Positions 54,718 through 64,000 of a stretch of DNA of 64,000 nucleotides are shown one piece after another. Origin of the DNA: Nipponacmea schrenckii. Its lineage: Eukaryota > Mollusca > Gastropoda > Lottiidae. Under the pieces are notes generated by a model. It saw only the letters and a list, made by a program, of their open reading frames with translations. It searched no databases and was not told where the DNA came from. The translations under genes were made by a program, and so were the position numbers. The stretch lies in the NCBI GenBank assembly GCA_030562195.1, contig JAUJPP010000005.1, positions 18,401,106-18,465,105 of the forward strand. Direction: 5' to 3'. Within the stretch, counting starts at the first letter, position 1. Each line of letters starts with the position of its first letter.

Positions 54718-55464
54718 TTAGATGTGTTGAAAGAATTTTAAAAACAATGGAAAAGGATCCAAAACTTTGTAATGAGATAAAAAATAAAGCCTTCTTTTTA
54801 CCAATGTTAATCGTACAGAAGAAAATAATAAAATCAAAAACAAATTGTGTTCACTTTTAGATACAAAATAGCCAAAAATCATCCACTGACGAAATTCTTC
54901 TGTTTGAAAGCCTCTATTTAAGAGTAATGTAGTGATTACATCTTTAATCATATCTATGAAAAAGACAAAGGATGGACAATCAAGGAGCATATGTGGCAGA
55001 GATTTATTACTATTACTAGTACATAATTTGCAAACAGGACTATCTATAATATTACATATAAACTTACGATCATTTGTCCAAATAATATTATGTACAATAC
55101 AAAAATCATTTGATATCATTTCGGAGCTTTTCTTTGAATAGAATACAGTTTTCCAAACTCGACTGAAATTTATATCATATCCTTTACCCTCCCAGTATGC
55201 AAGTGCAGCCGGTTCAACAAACAAAAAGGACCTTAATAAACAATAAGCAGTTTTGGCTGTGAAAGAGGATACACGATATTCTTGAGAACAAACTTCAACA
55301 TAAAAATCAGTATATTCAGACAAAGTCCTTAATTCAGATTTAATCAGTCTGGACCAAGTGACAGGTATCCCTTCACATATTAAATTATAATACTTTGAAA
55401 CTGTTTCAGTATTTAAATCAGGGAAGCGGACATTAAATCTTTTCACAACTGCTGCCTTTGACAA
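54718..55464 (-). pseudogene. LINE ORF2 C-terminal domain
   Basis: Open frame of 248 codons: KRFNVRFPDLNTETVSKYYN, then RVWKTVFYSKKSSEMISNDF, CIVHNIIWTNDRK, and a Cys-His cluster VCKLCTSNSNKSLPHMLLDC (CxxC...H...C) which is the zinc-finger-like end of L1/Tx1-group ORF2 proteins. It is joined upstream by a frameshift near 55520 to the thumb part. No catalytic residue is in this part. Confidence 0.75.
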
Positions 55465-55484
55465 GAAACCGGGTGAAGAAATAC

Positions 55485-55830
55485 TTAAAATATCACTAAT
55501 CTTTGTAAAACCAATATCAATAAAATATGGCCTATAATCACAATATGTGGATTACCAAATATTGGTTGATTAATAATAAAATCATAATTATCATTGATTA
55601 CTCTAGAATTATCATTAACTTTATCCCAGGCAGAAAGGATCTCACGGTGGAATGTAGGCATACCGACTAAACTCCTGGAATCATACCGGATAAAGAGTAA
55701 TTCTTTAGATAAATTCATAGATTCATAACATTTTAAAAAATGAGTCATAAAATCTTTCCACGATGAATCAACATCAGGATCCAAAAACTTACTGAGTCAA
55801 TTTAATCTGAAGGAATCACGACGACATGTT
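55485..55830 (-). pseudogene. LINE ORF2 post-palm (thumb/connection) fragment
   Basis: The minus strand reads LSKFLDPDVDSSWKDFMTHF with LKCYESMNLSKELLF, then GMPTFHREILSAWDKVN. It directly follows ELNIPDITCRRDSFRLN and one stop. SWKDFM...FHREILSAW is the post-palm text of Tx1-type proteins. The absence of fingers and palm immediately upstream marks the internal deletion. Confidence 0.65.
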
Positions 55831-55848
55831 ATATCAGGAATGTTTAAT

Positions 55849-56325
55849 TCACCTGATATCCTTCGTATACAGATCAGAATAAAAAGAACGAACTGTAGTT
55901 ACAATATCGAGTGAATCGGACACAATTTCTCCATCAGAATTAATCAGCTCTTTTACCAAACGAGATTCTTGTTTCTGTTTCTCTAGACGAAGAAAAAATG
56001 ATGTACATCTTTCAGAATCAAGCAAATCACTGACTTTTGAACGTAAAATAGCACCTTGACAAAGATGCTTCTCATAGGATTCTAATTCTGATTCTAAATC
56101 GCTTAAATAAGCTGGGTCGTAAGCTAAATCTATCGCAGCACGGTTATACACCACATGTAAACGTTTTTGAAGTACTTGATACTCGTCACGACTTCTGGCT
56201 ACCTTCGCAGTTGAAAATGCAACAGTTTTCTTTTTAATAGTATATTTTAAATTGTCGCACCATTGTAATACACCCGTCAAAAATAGAGGGCACTCAAGCG
56301 CAGTATCGACAGTCTTTTTAACCAA
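55849..56325 (-). pseudogene. LINE ORF2 linker between endonuclease and reverse transcriptase
   Basis: 158-codon open frame, strongly helical and charged (YQVLQKRLHVVYNRAAIDLA, ELESYEKHLCQGAILRSKVS, RCTSFFLRLEKQKQESRLVK, ELINSDGEIVSDSLDIVTTV, RSFYSDLYTKDIR). FYSDLYT is the usual last motif before the fingers of L1/Tx1-group reverse transcriptases. The frame stops there. Confidence 0.75.
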
Positions 56326-56438
56326 ATTACGATGATTACCATCAGAAAGTAGGGTGTTATTAAAGATCCAACTGCCCGGGCCTCTATCGGTCGATTTAAA
56401 ATTTAGATTCAGAGTAATAAAAACTATGATCGCTCACA

Positions 56439-57140
56439 CTAGTATGATAAATAGATGAATATGCAAGATACCTCTCTAGTCTCGGCGAACAGAAAAAAAT
56501 AATCAAGACGAGATTGCTTAAGAACATTATTAACCAGCTGTTTCCTAGTAAAAGCATATTTATTCGGAAGAAAATACCTCCAACAATCTGTCAAGTTCGT
56601 CCTATCAGCAAAAGAAGACAAATCTACGGAACGATCACCATACGACGAGAGTGTTACAGATCTGTCAAGAAAGGAATCCATGACGTTATTAAAATCACAA
56701 CACAACAAAACGTTACTCAAATCTGAAATTCTCTTTTCAACATCACGCATAAATTCACATCTTTCCGAAATCCCATTTGGGGCATAAATACACAATATGT
56801 TAAAGGAAACCGAGCCATCATCAAACACACAGTGCACTAATCGACCATCAGGAGCAGAAAATACACACTGCACACAGCTCGTAAATTTCTTTGAAACAAG
56901 GATAGCGCACCCTCTACGATTAGAGGAATGACGTTGATCACACGAGAAAAATATACTACCTTCCCATAAATGTTTGTACTCTTGAATGAAGTTTTGGTCC
57001 CAGAATGTTTCCTGTATACACAATATTCCGCAATACAATGATCTAGAAACAGCAAAAATGTTCTTCATCTTAGTTACGCTCCGTAAACTACGAGCATTTA
57101 CCGATAGAACTATCATGATTATAGAAAAGGACAAAAACAT
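56439..57140 (-). CDS. LINE ORF2 endonuclease domain (EEP fold)
   Basis: 233 codons from ATG 57140. IVLSVNARSLRSVTKMKNIF (Asn box), GILCIQETFWDQNFIQEYKH (QET glutamate), FFSCDQRHSSNRRGCAILVS, FNILCIYAPNGISERCEF (YAPN), NVLLCCDFNNVMDSFLDRS (DFN), QSRLDYFFL (SRLDY before the terminal His box). All catalytic boxes up to SRLDY are readable in a single frame. The start codon lies one base after the ORF1 stop (TAA C ATG). The frame ends at a stop about 40 residues before the final box region would finish, then resumes at 56325. Confidence 0.8.
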   Translation of the reverse strand: MFLSFSIIMIVLSVNARSLRSVTKMKNIFAVSRSLYCGILCIQETFWDQNFIQEYKHLWEGSIFFSCDQRHSSNRRGCAILVSKKFTSCVQCVFSAPDGRLVHCVFDDGSVSFNILCIYAPNGISERCEFMRDVEKRISDLSNVLLCCDFNNVMDSFLDRSVTLSSYGDRSVDLSSFADRTNLTDCWRYFLPNKYAFTRKQLVNNVLKQSRLDYFFLFAETREVSCIFIYLSY

Positions 57141-57141
57141 G

Positions 57142-58293
57142 TTATTTGGAAGACGCTACCTTTAATTTCTCTGGATTAAGAGACTTTCTTCTACCTCTAG
57201 TTTTAGCTATGGATGTCTTAGATCTTAGTTTACTATGTCTAGACTTGCGCCATTCAATTGACAATACCGAATCATCCTCACTATGAATGTCCTGATCTTT
57301 TGTACAAAGAGTGTCATTTGTATAGTCCGTCGTGTCTTGAGAGTCAACATTAACCTGGGTAAAATCACTAGCCAAATCATCATCATTTTCAACAACAGAA
57401 TTATCGTCAGTGTTTCTATCAGTATTTAAAGAATAATCTATAGGCCTATCACCATTATCAACAAAATTAGATCCATCATTATCTATAACATCACCAGATT
57501 GAACATTCTCAACAACCTTATAATTAACATCAGACTGCTGAATCGGAGAGGGTGCATTAACCACATTAGTCACGCCAACAGCACCAGCGGTACAATAACA
57601 ATCTAATACTGATTTAGAACACATTTTACATTTGCGAGATGGACAGTTCCTACGTATGTGACCATTTAATCCACATTCACGACAGGAACGTGACGGGCAG
57701 TTTGCATTCAAATGCTCAGGTGACAGGCAAGTAAAGCACACCTTCTCCTGATTATCATGACGAACTCTGAAATATTCAACACCTTCTGTGGTCTCAAAAG
57801 CAACAAAATATGAAAGTGAAGAAACACCCGGAGGGAATTTAACTCTCATATACCTTGTTCCATCGAATATATCTTCATTTTCATATTTTCTCCTATGTAT
57901 TGGCCCAACAAGTTCAACGTTCCATTTCTCCAATTTACTGCAAATGTCTTCATTAGTAATTAAGGAAGATAAATGCATAAAAGAAACAATTTTAATTCGG
58001 GTGGCAACGTAATTAATTAGCACTGGTTCGTCATTGATAGTACATTGAGATTCTACCAGGAGTTTGGCACTCTCCTCATCAGCCAAAGACACCTCATACT
58101 TATCACCAGATCTTGGTACACACGACAGGACAGCATCATCACCACAAATAGTTCTGACAGATTTTATAACATCGACAGCAGTTGTAGTTAATTTATTATT
58201 GACAGTTATTATTGTCGTTGCTTCTTTTGAAAATAAAGGTTTTGAAGACTGCACAGTCAAACGAGCTCGGTGGCCCGATTGATTTTCGGTCAT
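57142..58293 (-). CDS. LINE ORF1, gag-like zinc-knuckle protein
   Basis: Intact 383-codon frame beginning MTENQSGHRARLTVQSSKPL. An RRM-like region (residues 20-170) is followed by CFTCLSPEHLNANC and CRECGLNGHIRRNC (two perfect CX2CX4HX4C zinc knuckles at about 187-222) and a degenerate third CKMCSKSVLDCYC. The C-terminal 130 residues are acidic (many Asp/Asn), ending in a basic segment KSRHSKLRSKTSIAKTRGRR. This is the RNA-binding partner protein of Tx1/L1-group LINEs. No stop or shift, which suggests a recent insertion. Confidence 0.85.
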   Translation of the reverse strand: MTENQSGHRARLTVQSSKPLFSKEATTIITVNNKLTTTAVDVIKSVRTICGDDAVLSCVPRSGDKYEVSLADEESAKLLVESQCTINDEPVLINYVATRIKIVSFMHLSSLITNEDICSKLEKWNVELVGPIHRRKYENEDIFDGTRYMRVKFPPGVSSLSYFVAFETTEGVEYFRVRHDNQEKVCFTCLSPEHLNANCPSRSCRECGLNGHIRRNCPSRKCKMCSKSVLDCYCTAGAVGVTNVVNAPSPIQQSDVNYKVVENVQSGDVIDNDGSNFVDNGDRPIDYSLNTDRNTDDNSVVENDDDLASDFTQVNVDSQDTTDYTNDTLCTKDQDIHSEDDSVLSIEWRKSRHSKLRSKTSIAKTRGRRKSLNPEKLKVASSK

Positions 58294-58507
58294 TGTTTAC
58301 AATGGGGCAAAGGCCCCAAAATAAAGAGATCGAACAGATATTTTCAGTTAATACAGGTAAAATATGAATCAGTAATCAAAATACCACCAATAAACACAAC
58401 ACGAACTTACAGCGTCAGGTTTGATCGTGAATCATAAGAAGATTTTGTAAACGTAAACAAAAACACTTCCTACTCATTTGAACAACATTCGGCTTCCCAA
58501 TTGAATT

Positions 58508-58951
58508 ACAGACACGGCATGTTTATTTACGCATGTAACTAATAGCTTGTAGGAATGTGTGATTAACTTTTTATTAGCAATATAGAATGGACTACAAATA
58601 CTAAATGAATGTGAAAATTATAAATAATAAAAATGAATAAAAATAAATGAATGTGATAAATATTTGACTATATTGAGTGAATGTGATAAATATTAAACAA
58701 ATAATACTGAATGAATGTGGTAAATATTTGACAAAGAATACTGAATGAATGTGGTTAATATTTAACAAAGAATACTGAATGAATGTGATAAATATTTAAC
58801 AAATAACACTGAATGAATGTGATAAATATTTAACAAAGAATACTGAATGAATGTGGTAAATATTTGACTAATAATGCTGAATGAATGTGATAAAAATTTG
58901 ACTAATAATACTGAATGAACGTAATAAATTTTTGACTAATAATACTGATAA
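58508..58951 (+). repeat. Leader U copy 2 and short 34-bp array
   Basis: ACAGACACGGCATGTTTATT ... TTAGCAATATAGAATGG leads into about nine 34-base satellite units (58650-58949), several with AAAGAATACTG variants. It is contiguous with R copy 1 before the LINE insertion and with R copy 2 after it. Confidence 0.85.
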
Positions 58952-59150
58952 ACCTCACAATATGGTATTCAGAAGTGAAGTTGACAATCTTCAATCCACT
59001 GTTTTGTCTGTATGAAAAAGTGGCACAAGCAGCACCCACCCAGTATTTTTATTTTTTCCTCAGATTTACGTTGGAAATTTCTTTTTCAGAATATAAAGAA
59101 CAAACGGATAGTAACGTAAAAACGAAAACGGTGATAAAGAAAATTGAATT
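58952..59150 (+). repeat. R repeat, copy 2 (empty site)
   Basis: Near-identical to 54292-54490 and continuing directly into ACAGACACGGCATG without the LINE. It carries the pre-insertion form AATTGAATTACAG. A 68-codon frame here is shared with copy 1 but is not supported as a gene. Confidence 0.9.
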
Positions 59151-60474
59151 ACAGACACGGCATGTTTATTTACGCATGTAACTAATAACTTGTAGGAATG
59201 TGTGATTAACTTATTAGCAATATAGAATGGACTACAAATACTAAATGAATGTGAAAATTATAAATAATACTTCACTAATAATACTGGATGAATGTGGTAA
59301 ATATTTAACAAATAATACTGAATGAATGTGATAAATTTTTGACTAATAATACTGGATGAATGTGATAAATATTCAACAAATAATACTGAATGATTGTGAT
59401 AAATTTTTGACTAATAATACTGAATGAATGTGATAAATATTTAACTAATAATACTAAATGAATGTGATAAAAATTCGACTAATAACACTGAATGAATGTG
59501 AATATTTAACAAATAATACTGAATGAATGTGATAAATATTTGACTAATAATACTGGGTGAATGTGATAAATATTAAACTAATAATACTAAATTAATGTGG
59601 TAAATATTTAACAAATAATACTGGATGAATGTGGTAAATATTTGACTAATAATACTGGATGAATGTGATAAATATTAAACTAATAATACTGAATAAATGT
59701 GATAAATATTTGACTAATAATAATGGATGAATGTGATAAATATTTGACTAATAATACTGAATGAATGTGATAAATATTAAACTTATATTACTGAATGAAT
59801 GTGATAAATATTTAATTAATAATACTGAATGAATGCGATAAATATTTAACAAATAATACTGAATGAATATGATAAATATTTGACTAATAATACTGAATGA
59901 ATGTGATAAATATTAAACTAATAATAATGAATGAATGTGATAAATATTTGACTAATAGTACTGAATGAATGTGGTAAATATTTGACTAATAATACTGAAT
60001 GAATGTGATAAATATTTAACTAATAATACTGAATGAATGTGATAAATATTAAACTAATAATACTGAATGAATATGATAAATATTTGACTAATAATACTGA
60101 ATGAATGTGGTAAATATTTGACTAATAATACTGAATAAATGTGATAAATATTTAATTAATAATACTGAATGAATGTGATAAATATTTGACTAATAATACT
60201 GAATGAATGTGACAAATATTTGACTAATAATACTGAATGAATGTAAGAAATATTTAACTAATAATACTGAATGAATGTGATAAATATTTAACAAATAATA
60301 CTGAATGAATGTAAGAAATATTTAACTAATAATACTGAATGAATGTGATAAATATTAAACTAATAATATTGAATGAATGTAAGAAATATTTAACTAATAA
60401 TACTGAATGAATGTGATAAATATTTAACTAATAATACTGAATGAATGTGATAAATATTTGACTTATAATACTTA
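59151..60474 (+). repeat. Leader U copy 3 and 34-bp satellite array
   Basis: U copy 3 (59151-59280; three bases shorter in the T run than copy 2) leads into about 35 satellite units. Runs of the pattern TTTGAC / ATTAAAC / TTTAAC units repeat as blocks. The array stops abruptly at ACTTATAATACTTAGGGACT, where the LINE fragment starts. Confidence 0.9.
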
Positions 60475-60477
60475 GGG

Positions 60478-61700
60478 ACTTAAAAAAGCATTTGATTTAG
60501 TGGATAGGATCTTCCTACTGGTTGAGCTTCACTCGGTAGGGGTCAGCAGTAAAATGACAAATATGATTAAATCAATGTATCAACAATTATATAGTGTTTT
60601 AATCCTAATTATCAGATTTTTTTTTATAGTTTTTCAGGAGTGAAACAAGGTGAACCACTCACACCATTTCTATTCTTGTTATTTACTAATGTCATTGAAA
60701 ATTGTCTTGATAGTGATGACCGAGATTTAGTTAAAATATGTAATACCATAATTTACTTTTTGCTTTTTGCAGTGGATAAATCTATCGGATAAATTTGGCT
60801 TTTAATGTAGTAAATGGAAACTTGAGATAAATGCCAATAAATCTAAAGTGATAGTATTTCATAAGGGGAAGCTATCACTGTATTCCGGTTTTAAAATTGA
60901 TAACACAACGCTAGCAATTGTAAAAGAATATGTATATCTCGGAATTGTATTCTATTATAACGGAAAATTCCTTAATGCTGAGAAGAGACTGGCGTCTCAA
61001 GGGAGGAAAGCCCTAGGTTCCGTAATTTCATCTCTTTATAATATATATACGTATATAAATACTAGAAATAATTGCGTTGTTTATAAATCCTCTGTGGCTT
61101 CGGTTTCAATGTATGCCTGTGAAATATGGGGATTTTTGTCTGGAAAATCTATTGAAATAATCCAAAATGATTTTGTACGATGTCTTGCGTGTTGGAAAGA
61201 AGGCGCCACTATGCGCTGCATGAGCCGAAATTGGTTTATTACCATTGTCCAAAATTACAAAAGTAAGATTAATAAAACATTGGAGTAAGACAATACATTC
61301 AGATAATCCTCTTATTTCAGTCATTTCTAAAACTCTGTATAGATGATTGTAATGGTAAAATTAATTGGATCTCAATGAAACAGGGTTTTCATACTTCTTT
61401 CAACAACCACAATTATTCAACTATTCTTAAATTAAAACACGTATTATAGACCAATTCCACCAAGAATGGTTCGCATCCTTAGAGATATCTAGTAAACTTA
61501 GGTTTTATAAAAAAATATAAAATTAATTTTCAATTTGAATCATACCTAGATCCTTATATTTCTTCTATATACATATTACTTATTTGTCATTCCGTTGTGG
61601 TAGCCTTTAATTAAATGGTGAAACTAGTCGATACACTAAAATCCCACGCGATAAAAGATATTGCTCATGTTGTTACTCGAAATATATTTACATTTACTTT
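60478..61700 (+). pseudogene. LINE reverse transcriptase fragment inside the satellite
   Basis: Plus frames: DLKKAFDLVDRIFLLVELHS (first catalytic Asp, 5'-truncated just before), FSGVKQGEPLTPFLFLLFTN (motif B), IYFLLFAVDKS (damaged YADD), KLEINANKSKVIVFHKGKLS, YVYLGIVFYYNGKFLNAEKR, SQGRKALGSVISSLYNIYTY, YACEIWGF, then NGKINWISMKQGFHTSF and a Cys pair (KRYCSCC) at the C-terminus. Frame changes occur near 60620, 60770 and 61290. It is the same lineage as the minus-strand LINE at 1928-4960. Satellite units resume at about 61720. Confidence 0.8.
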
Positions 61701-61719
61701 GCTGTTAAATAAATAATAA

Positions 61720-61930
61720 ACTACTAAAAGAATGTGAAAAATATTCAACTAATAATACTGAATGGATGTGATGTTAAACATTATTCAAATAATACGGAAT
61801 GAATGTGATAAATATTTAACTAATAAAACTGAATGATTGTAGTAATACTGAATGAATGTGATAAATATTCAACTAATAAAACTGAATGAATGTGATAAAT
61901 ATTTAAACTTATAACACTGAATAAAACTAA
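61720..61930 (+). repeat. 34-bp satellite, degenerate tail
   Basis: Five or six diverged units (AATACTGAATGGATGTGATG, AATACGGAATGAATGTG, AAACTGAATGAATGTG) on the far side of the LINE fragment. The LINE therefore sits within, and not beside, a satellite block. Confidence 0.8.
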
Positions 61931-62440
61931 ATACCTTTTACAGCCCCATTTATGCCTTTCAATTTGTTGTATATTAGATTTGAATGAGGTTTTCAAACTT
62001 TGTTTAATACCATGAATTTGTATTTGTTTGTTTATATGTAACTTATAATGGTTTATAATTTAAATATTATTGGGTAAAAAGTGATTCGTTCTTTTTATGA
62101 GTAAAAGGAAATGATACTTTACTAAGGTACTTCGGATTCTGTCTATCCATTGGTTCTTGGTATAAATCTATCTCGGATTATCTAGTAAAATATTGCAGTT
62201 GGCAATGTAAACTCAAAACTAAACATTTGACACTCATCATTTGCCAAATAGTGTTAAGAAACTTTTCTTAATAGAGTCGTTGTTGCGATTATGGTTAAAG
62301 GTATTTTTAAGGGTATTATTTCACACATTTTTCTACTGATCGGCCTACGTAGCACGTGACAGAGCACTTCAATCTATAATCATGTTACGTGGCATATTAA
62401 TACCACTTGCAATTGATCTCAAGATAGAAGAGGAATATGT
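61931..62440. other. No gene recognised
   Basis: AT-rich sequence between satellite and Tc1-like remnant. No inverted repeat could be matched with certainty to the Tc1-like copy. Confidence 0.3.
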
Positions 62441-62444
62441 CAAT

Positions 62445-63295
62445 CAATCAATCAGAGTGAACGTGGCATTGGCATGCTGAATACAGGAACATTCGTCACT
62501 GACGTTGTGAGGGTTATGGGATGCAGTCGACTGACCATCCATCTCCATCTCCGTCGTCTGCATACTGGCACCACAGCTGAACGCCACCGTCCTGGTCAAC
62601 CATGTATTATGTCACCCACAAATACCAACAGATAATCTTACGCCATTTTGCGTAAACAGTTTGTCACTGCTACATCCACTGGGAATAAATTTTTTGGAGG
62701 TCAAGTGATTGTCCAAACCATTCGAATGCCTGCGCTTTGCCCAACTTCATGAACGGCGGCCATATACTTGACTTATTCTAACCCGGTTCTATCGACGCCA
62801 AGGTCTTCTTTGGACACGAAGGCATCTGAGATGGACCCAGCGAGATTCGAATAGGATGTGTTTATTGACGAATCAAAGTTTTTTCACTAACTTTTGCTGA
62901 TGGAAGGGTTTGAGTGTGGAAAAAACAAAGAGAACGCATTGACCATTGTTGTGTACAGGAAGTGGTTCGCTTTGGGACGGTATGAACGGTCATGCTTGAT
63001 TCCCACTCATTGTCAACCAGGGAACAGGTGCTTGTTCCAGAGATTTTAACATTAATTGCAGCTCTTGGCTCTGGTCTGACTTTCCAACTCGATAACGTCA
63101 GACCTCATACGGCGAATTTAACCACGAATCTCTCCAGGCACGCTGGCATCCACCAATGTCATGGATTGGCCCTCAAGAACTTGCAGCAGCTTGGTACCAT
63201 GCTGGTACAAATATGGCTGCGCATTCCCCAAACTTTGTTCAGACGCACCATCCCATCCATGAGGAGAAATTGTATTAAGATTATTGACTTTGAAA
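62445..63295 (+). pseudogene. Tc1/mariner-type transposase, decayed
   Basis: Plus frames read SERGIGMLNTGTFVTDVVRV with MGCSRLTIHLHLRR and RHRPGQPCIMSP (helix-turn-helix and GRPR-like hook), then DVFIDESKFFH (the DESRF box with the first catalytic Asp), and FQLDNVRPHTANLTTNL (QDNARPHTA box with the second Asp), then a damaged C-terminal SPDLNPIE region. Multiple stops and shifts. Length and order fit a single Tc1-like transposase of about 340 residues. Confidence 0.8.
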
Positions 63296-63499
63296 CGAGT
63301 TTTTTTTTTAACACGGTAAAAGCATTATAATTTATTACATTTCGAATGTGCGTTTCAAAACGTACATGGAACGACACATTGCTCAAAAGATGAAGGTTTT
63401 TGATTATATAAACTTCAAGTGAAAGCCCAAATTCAAATTCAAGCAAAAGCGTACAAAATTATTACAAGGGAGGCAATCAAATTGTAATTGTGCAACATC

Positions 63500-63780
63500 A
63501 GGACTTAGTCCAGTAAACATTTTATGCTAATGATTGTATTACGAATTTAGTCCTTTCTATTTTTAGAAATCCTCTTTCTCCCTTTCTTTGGGTTTTTTTG
63601 CATGCCCATTTTTGACTAATTTGTGGTCTATTTGAAATTCGATGTCTGAAATTGTATTTTCTTTCAAAATTTCTGAGATAATGAGAGATTTAATTGGGGG
63701 AAGATTATTTCTAAAAAATAGTGGTTTTGTGTGCAGTGACAGTCAAGCGGATGTGATAAAATGTAGTGGTATTGCCCCAT
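63500..63780 (-). repeat. Inverted copy of the 25.14-25.42 kb segment
   Basis: GAATTTAGTCC...TTTAGAAATCCTCTTTCTCC...GGCATG-type words (TTGCATGCCCATTTTTGACT, ATTTCTGAGATAATGAGAGA, GTGTGCAGTGACAGTCAAGC) are the reverse complement of 25138-25415, which lies inside the inverted-repeat element at 24538-26934. So a piece of that element family is present here in the opposite direction. Confidence 0.75.
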
Positions 63781-63867
63781 GGACTGAATGTGAGACAGGA
63801 CCATGTCCTTTTGTATAGGGTCTAATTCCGACCCATGTAAAATAATGAGTTTATTATTATTATTATA

Positions 63868-63960
63868 AAAGGAAGGGAGAAAGAGGGTTTCTAAAAATAG
63901 CTCGGACTAAATTTCTAAATCATTAGCATAAAATGTGTTTGTGGTCCGAGTCGATAAATA
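63868..63960 (+). repeat. Second, direct copy of the same segment
   Basis: AAGGAAGGGAGAAAGAGG(G/A)TTTCTAAAAATAG...CGGACTAAAT...CATTAGCATAAAATG matches 25318-25410 in the same orientation and is complementary to 63530-63592. The two local copies form an inverted repeat with a spacer of about 275 bases that includes a short (TTA)n at about 63848. Confidence 0.7.
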
Positions 63961-64000
63961 CGCACTCAGACAGGTAATTCAGATGTCACATTCAAGCCAG

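Larger units (their letters stand above)
54491..58498 (-). mobile_element. Tx1-like LINE without reverse transcriptase core, with 9-bp TSD
   Basis: Minus-strand element with ORF1, endonuclease, linker, C-terminus and a 3' poly(A) (T run 54489-54518 on plus). Flanks are AATTGAATT at 54482-54490 and 58499-58507. The uninterrupted site AATTGAATTACAGACACGG is present at 59142-59160. Between linker (ends 55849) and C-terminal part (starts about 55830) no palm motifs exist, so about 1.2 kb expected for the reverse transcriptase is absent. It cannot have moved by its own enzyme in this form. Confidence 0.9.

Overview
This window is eukaryotic nuclear DNA from an invertebrate, most likely a mollusc or another lophotrochozoan. 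It is AT-rich and has no operons or ribosome binding sites. The one gene that looks alive is split by introns, and almost everything else is transposon debris and satellite DNA. The mobile element mix points the same way: pearl-like minisatellite elements with a 'tacgccc' palindromic head, Penelope-like, Polinton, L1/Tx1-like LINEs, Harbinger, Tc1 and tRNA-derived SINEs. The species cannot be named from the sequence.

Layout. 1-8.9 kb: a fold-back hairpin element with an 8-bp target duplication, remnants of a Polinton (PLA2-like and integrase fragments), a decayed minus-strand LINE, a 15-bp satellite (5.0-5.8 kb) and a 34-bp satellite (6.8-8.9 kb). 9-24.5 kb: several broken LINEs, two oppositely oriented CTCG-rich arrays, and nested pearl-like elements, one of which splits an L1-like reverse transcriptase. 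24.5-28 kb: a 2.4-kb element with about 175-bp terminal inverted repeats but no transposase, then a 110-bp satellite. 28.4-31.4 kb: LINE endonuclease and ORF1 fragments and a tandem repeat rich in AGGTCA half-sites. 31.4-38.4 kb: a tandem duplication of about 2.1 kb that includes a LINE 3' end and a proline-rich/SGNH-hydrolase-like ORF. The second copy runs into a decayed Penelope-like reverse transcriptase with a GIY-YIG endonuclease. In both copies the SGNH ORF ends with T TTA AAC TAA, a canonical -1 ribosomal frameshift heptamer placed so that a slip enters the Penelope frame. This is the most unusual feature of the window. 38.5-46 kb: a Harbinger transposase broken by another pearl-like insertion, and a decayed gene of an uncharacterised invertebrate family. 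46.3-47.9 kb: two SINE heads, a hairpin and a LINE endonuclease.

49.4-54.2 kb carries the only host gene I can support, a beta-1,4-galactosyltransferase family type II Golgi enzyme on the plus strand. It has seven confident exons with intact phase, including one GC-AG intron, and a tentative cysteine-rich last exon. Just downstream a 199-bp segment (R) is duplicated. The left copy is interrupted by a Tx1-like LINE (54.5-58.5 kb, minus) that keeps ORF1, endonuclease, C-terminus and poly(A) but lacks the reverse transcriptase core. The right copy, 0.65 kb further on, is the uninterrupted site, so the insertion and its 9-bp target duplication can be read directly. More 34-bp arrays (58.6-60.5 and 61.7-61.9 kb), a LINE embedded in them, and a Tc1-like transposase remnant fill the rest.

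The genes do not form a pathway. The story is one Golgi glycosyltransferase next to a region repeatedly invaded, duplicated and expanded by mobile DNA. Exon boundaries, domain names and element families were assigned by eye, and no database search was possible.
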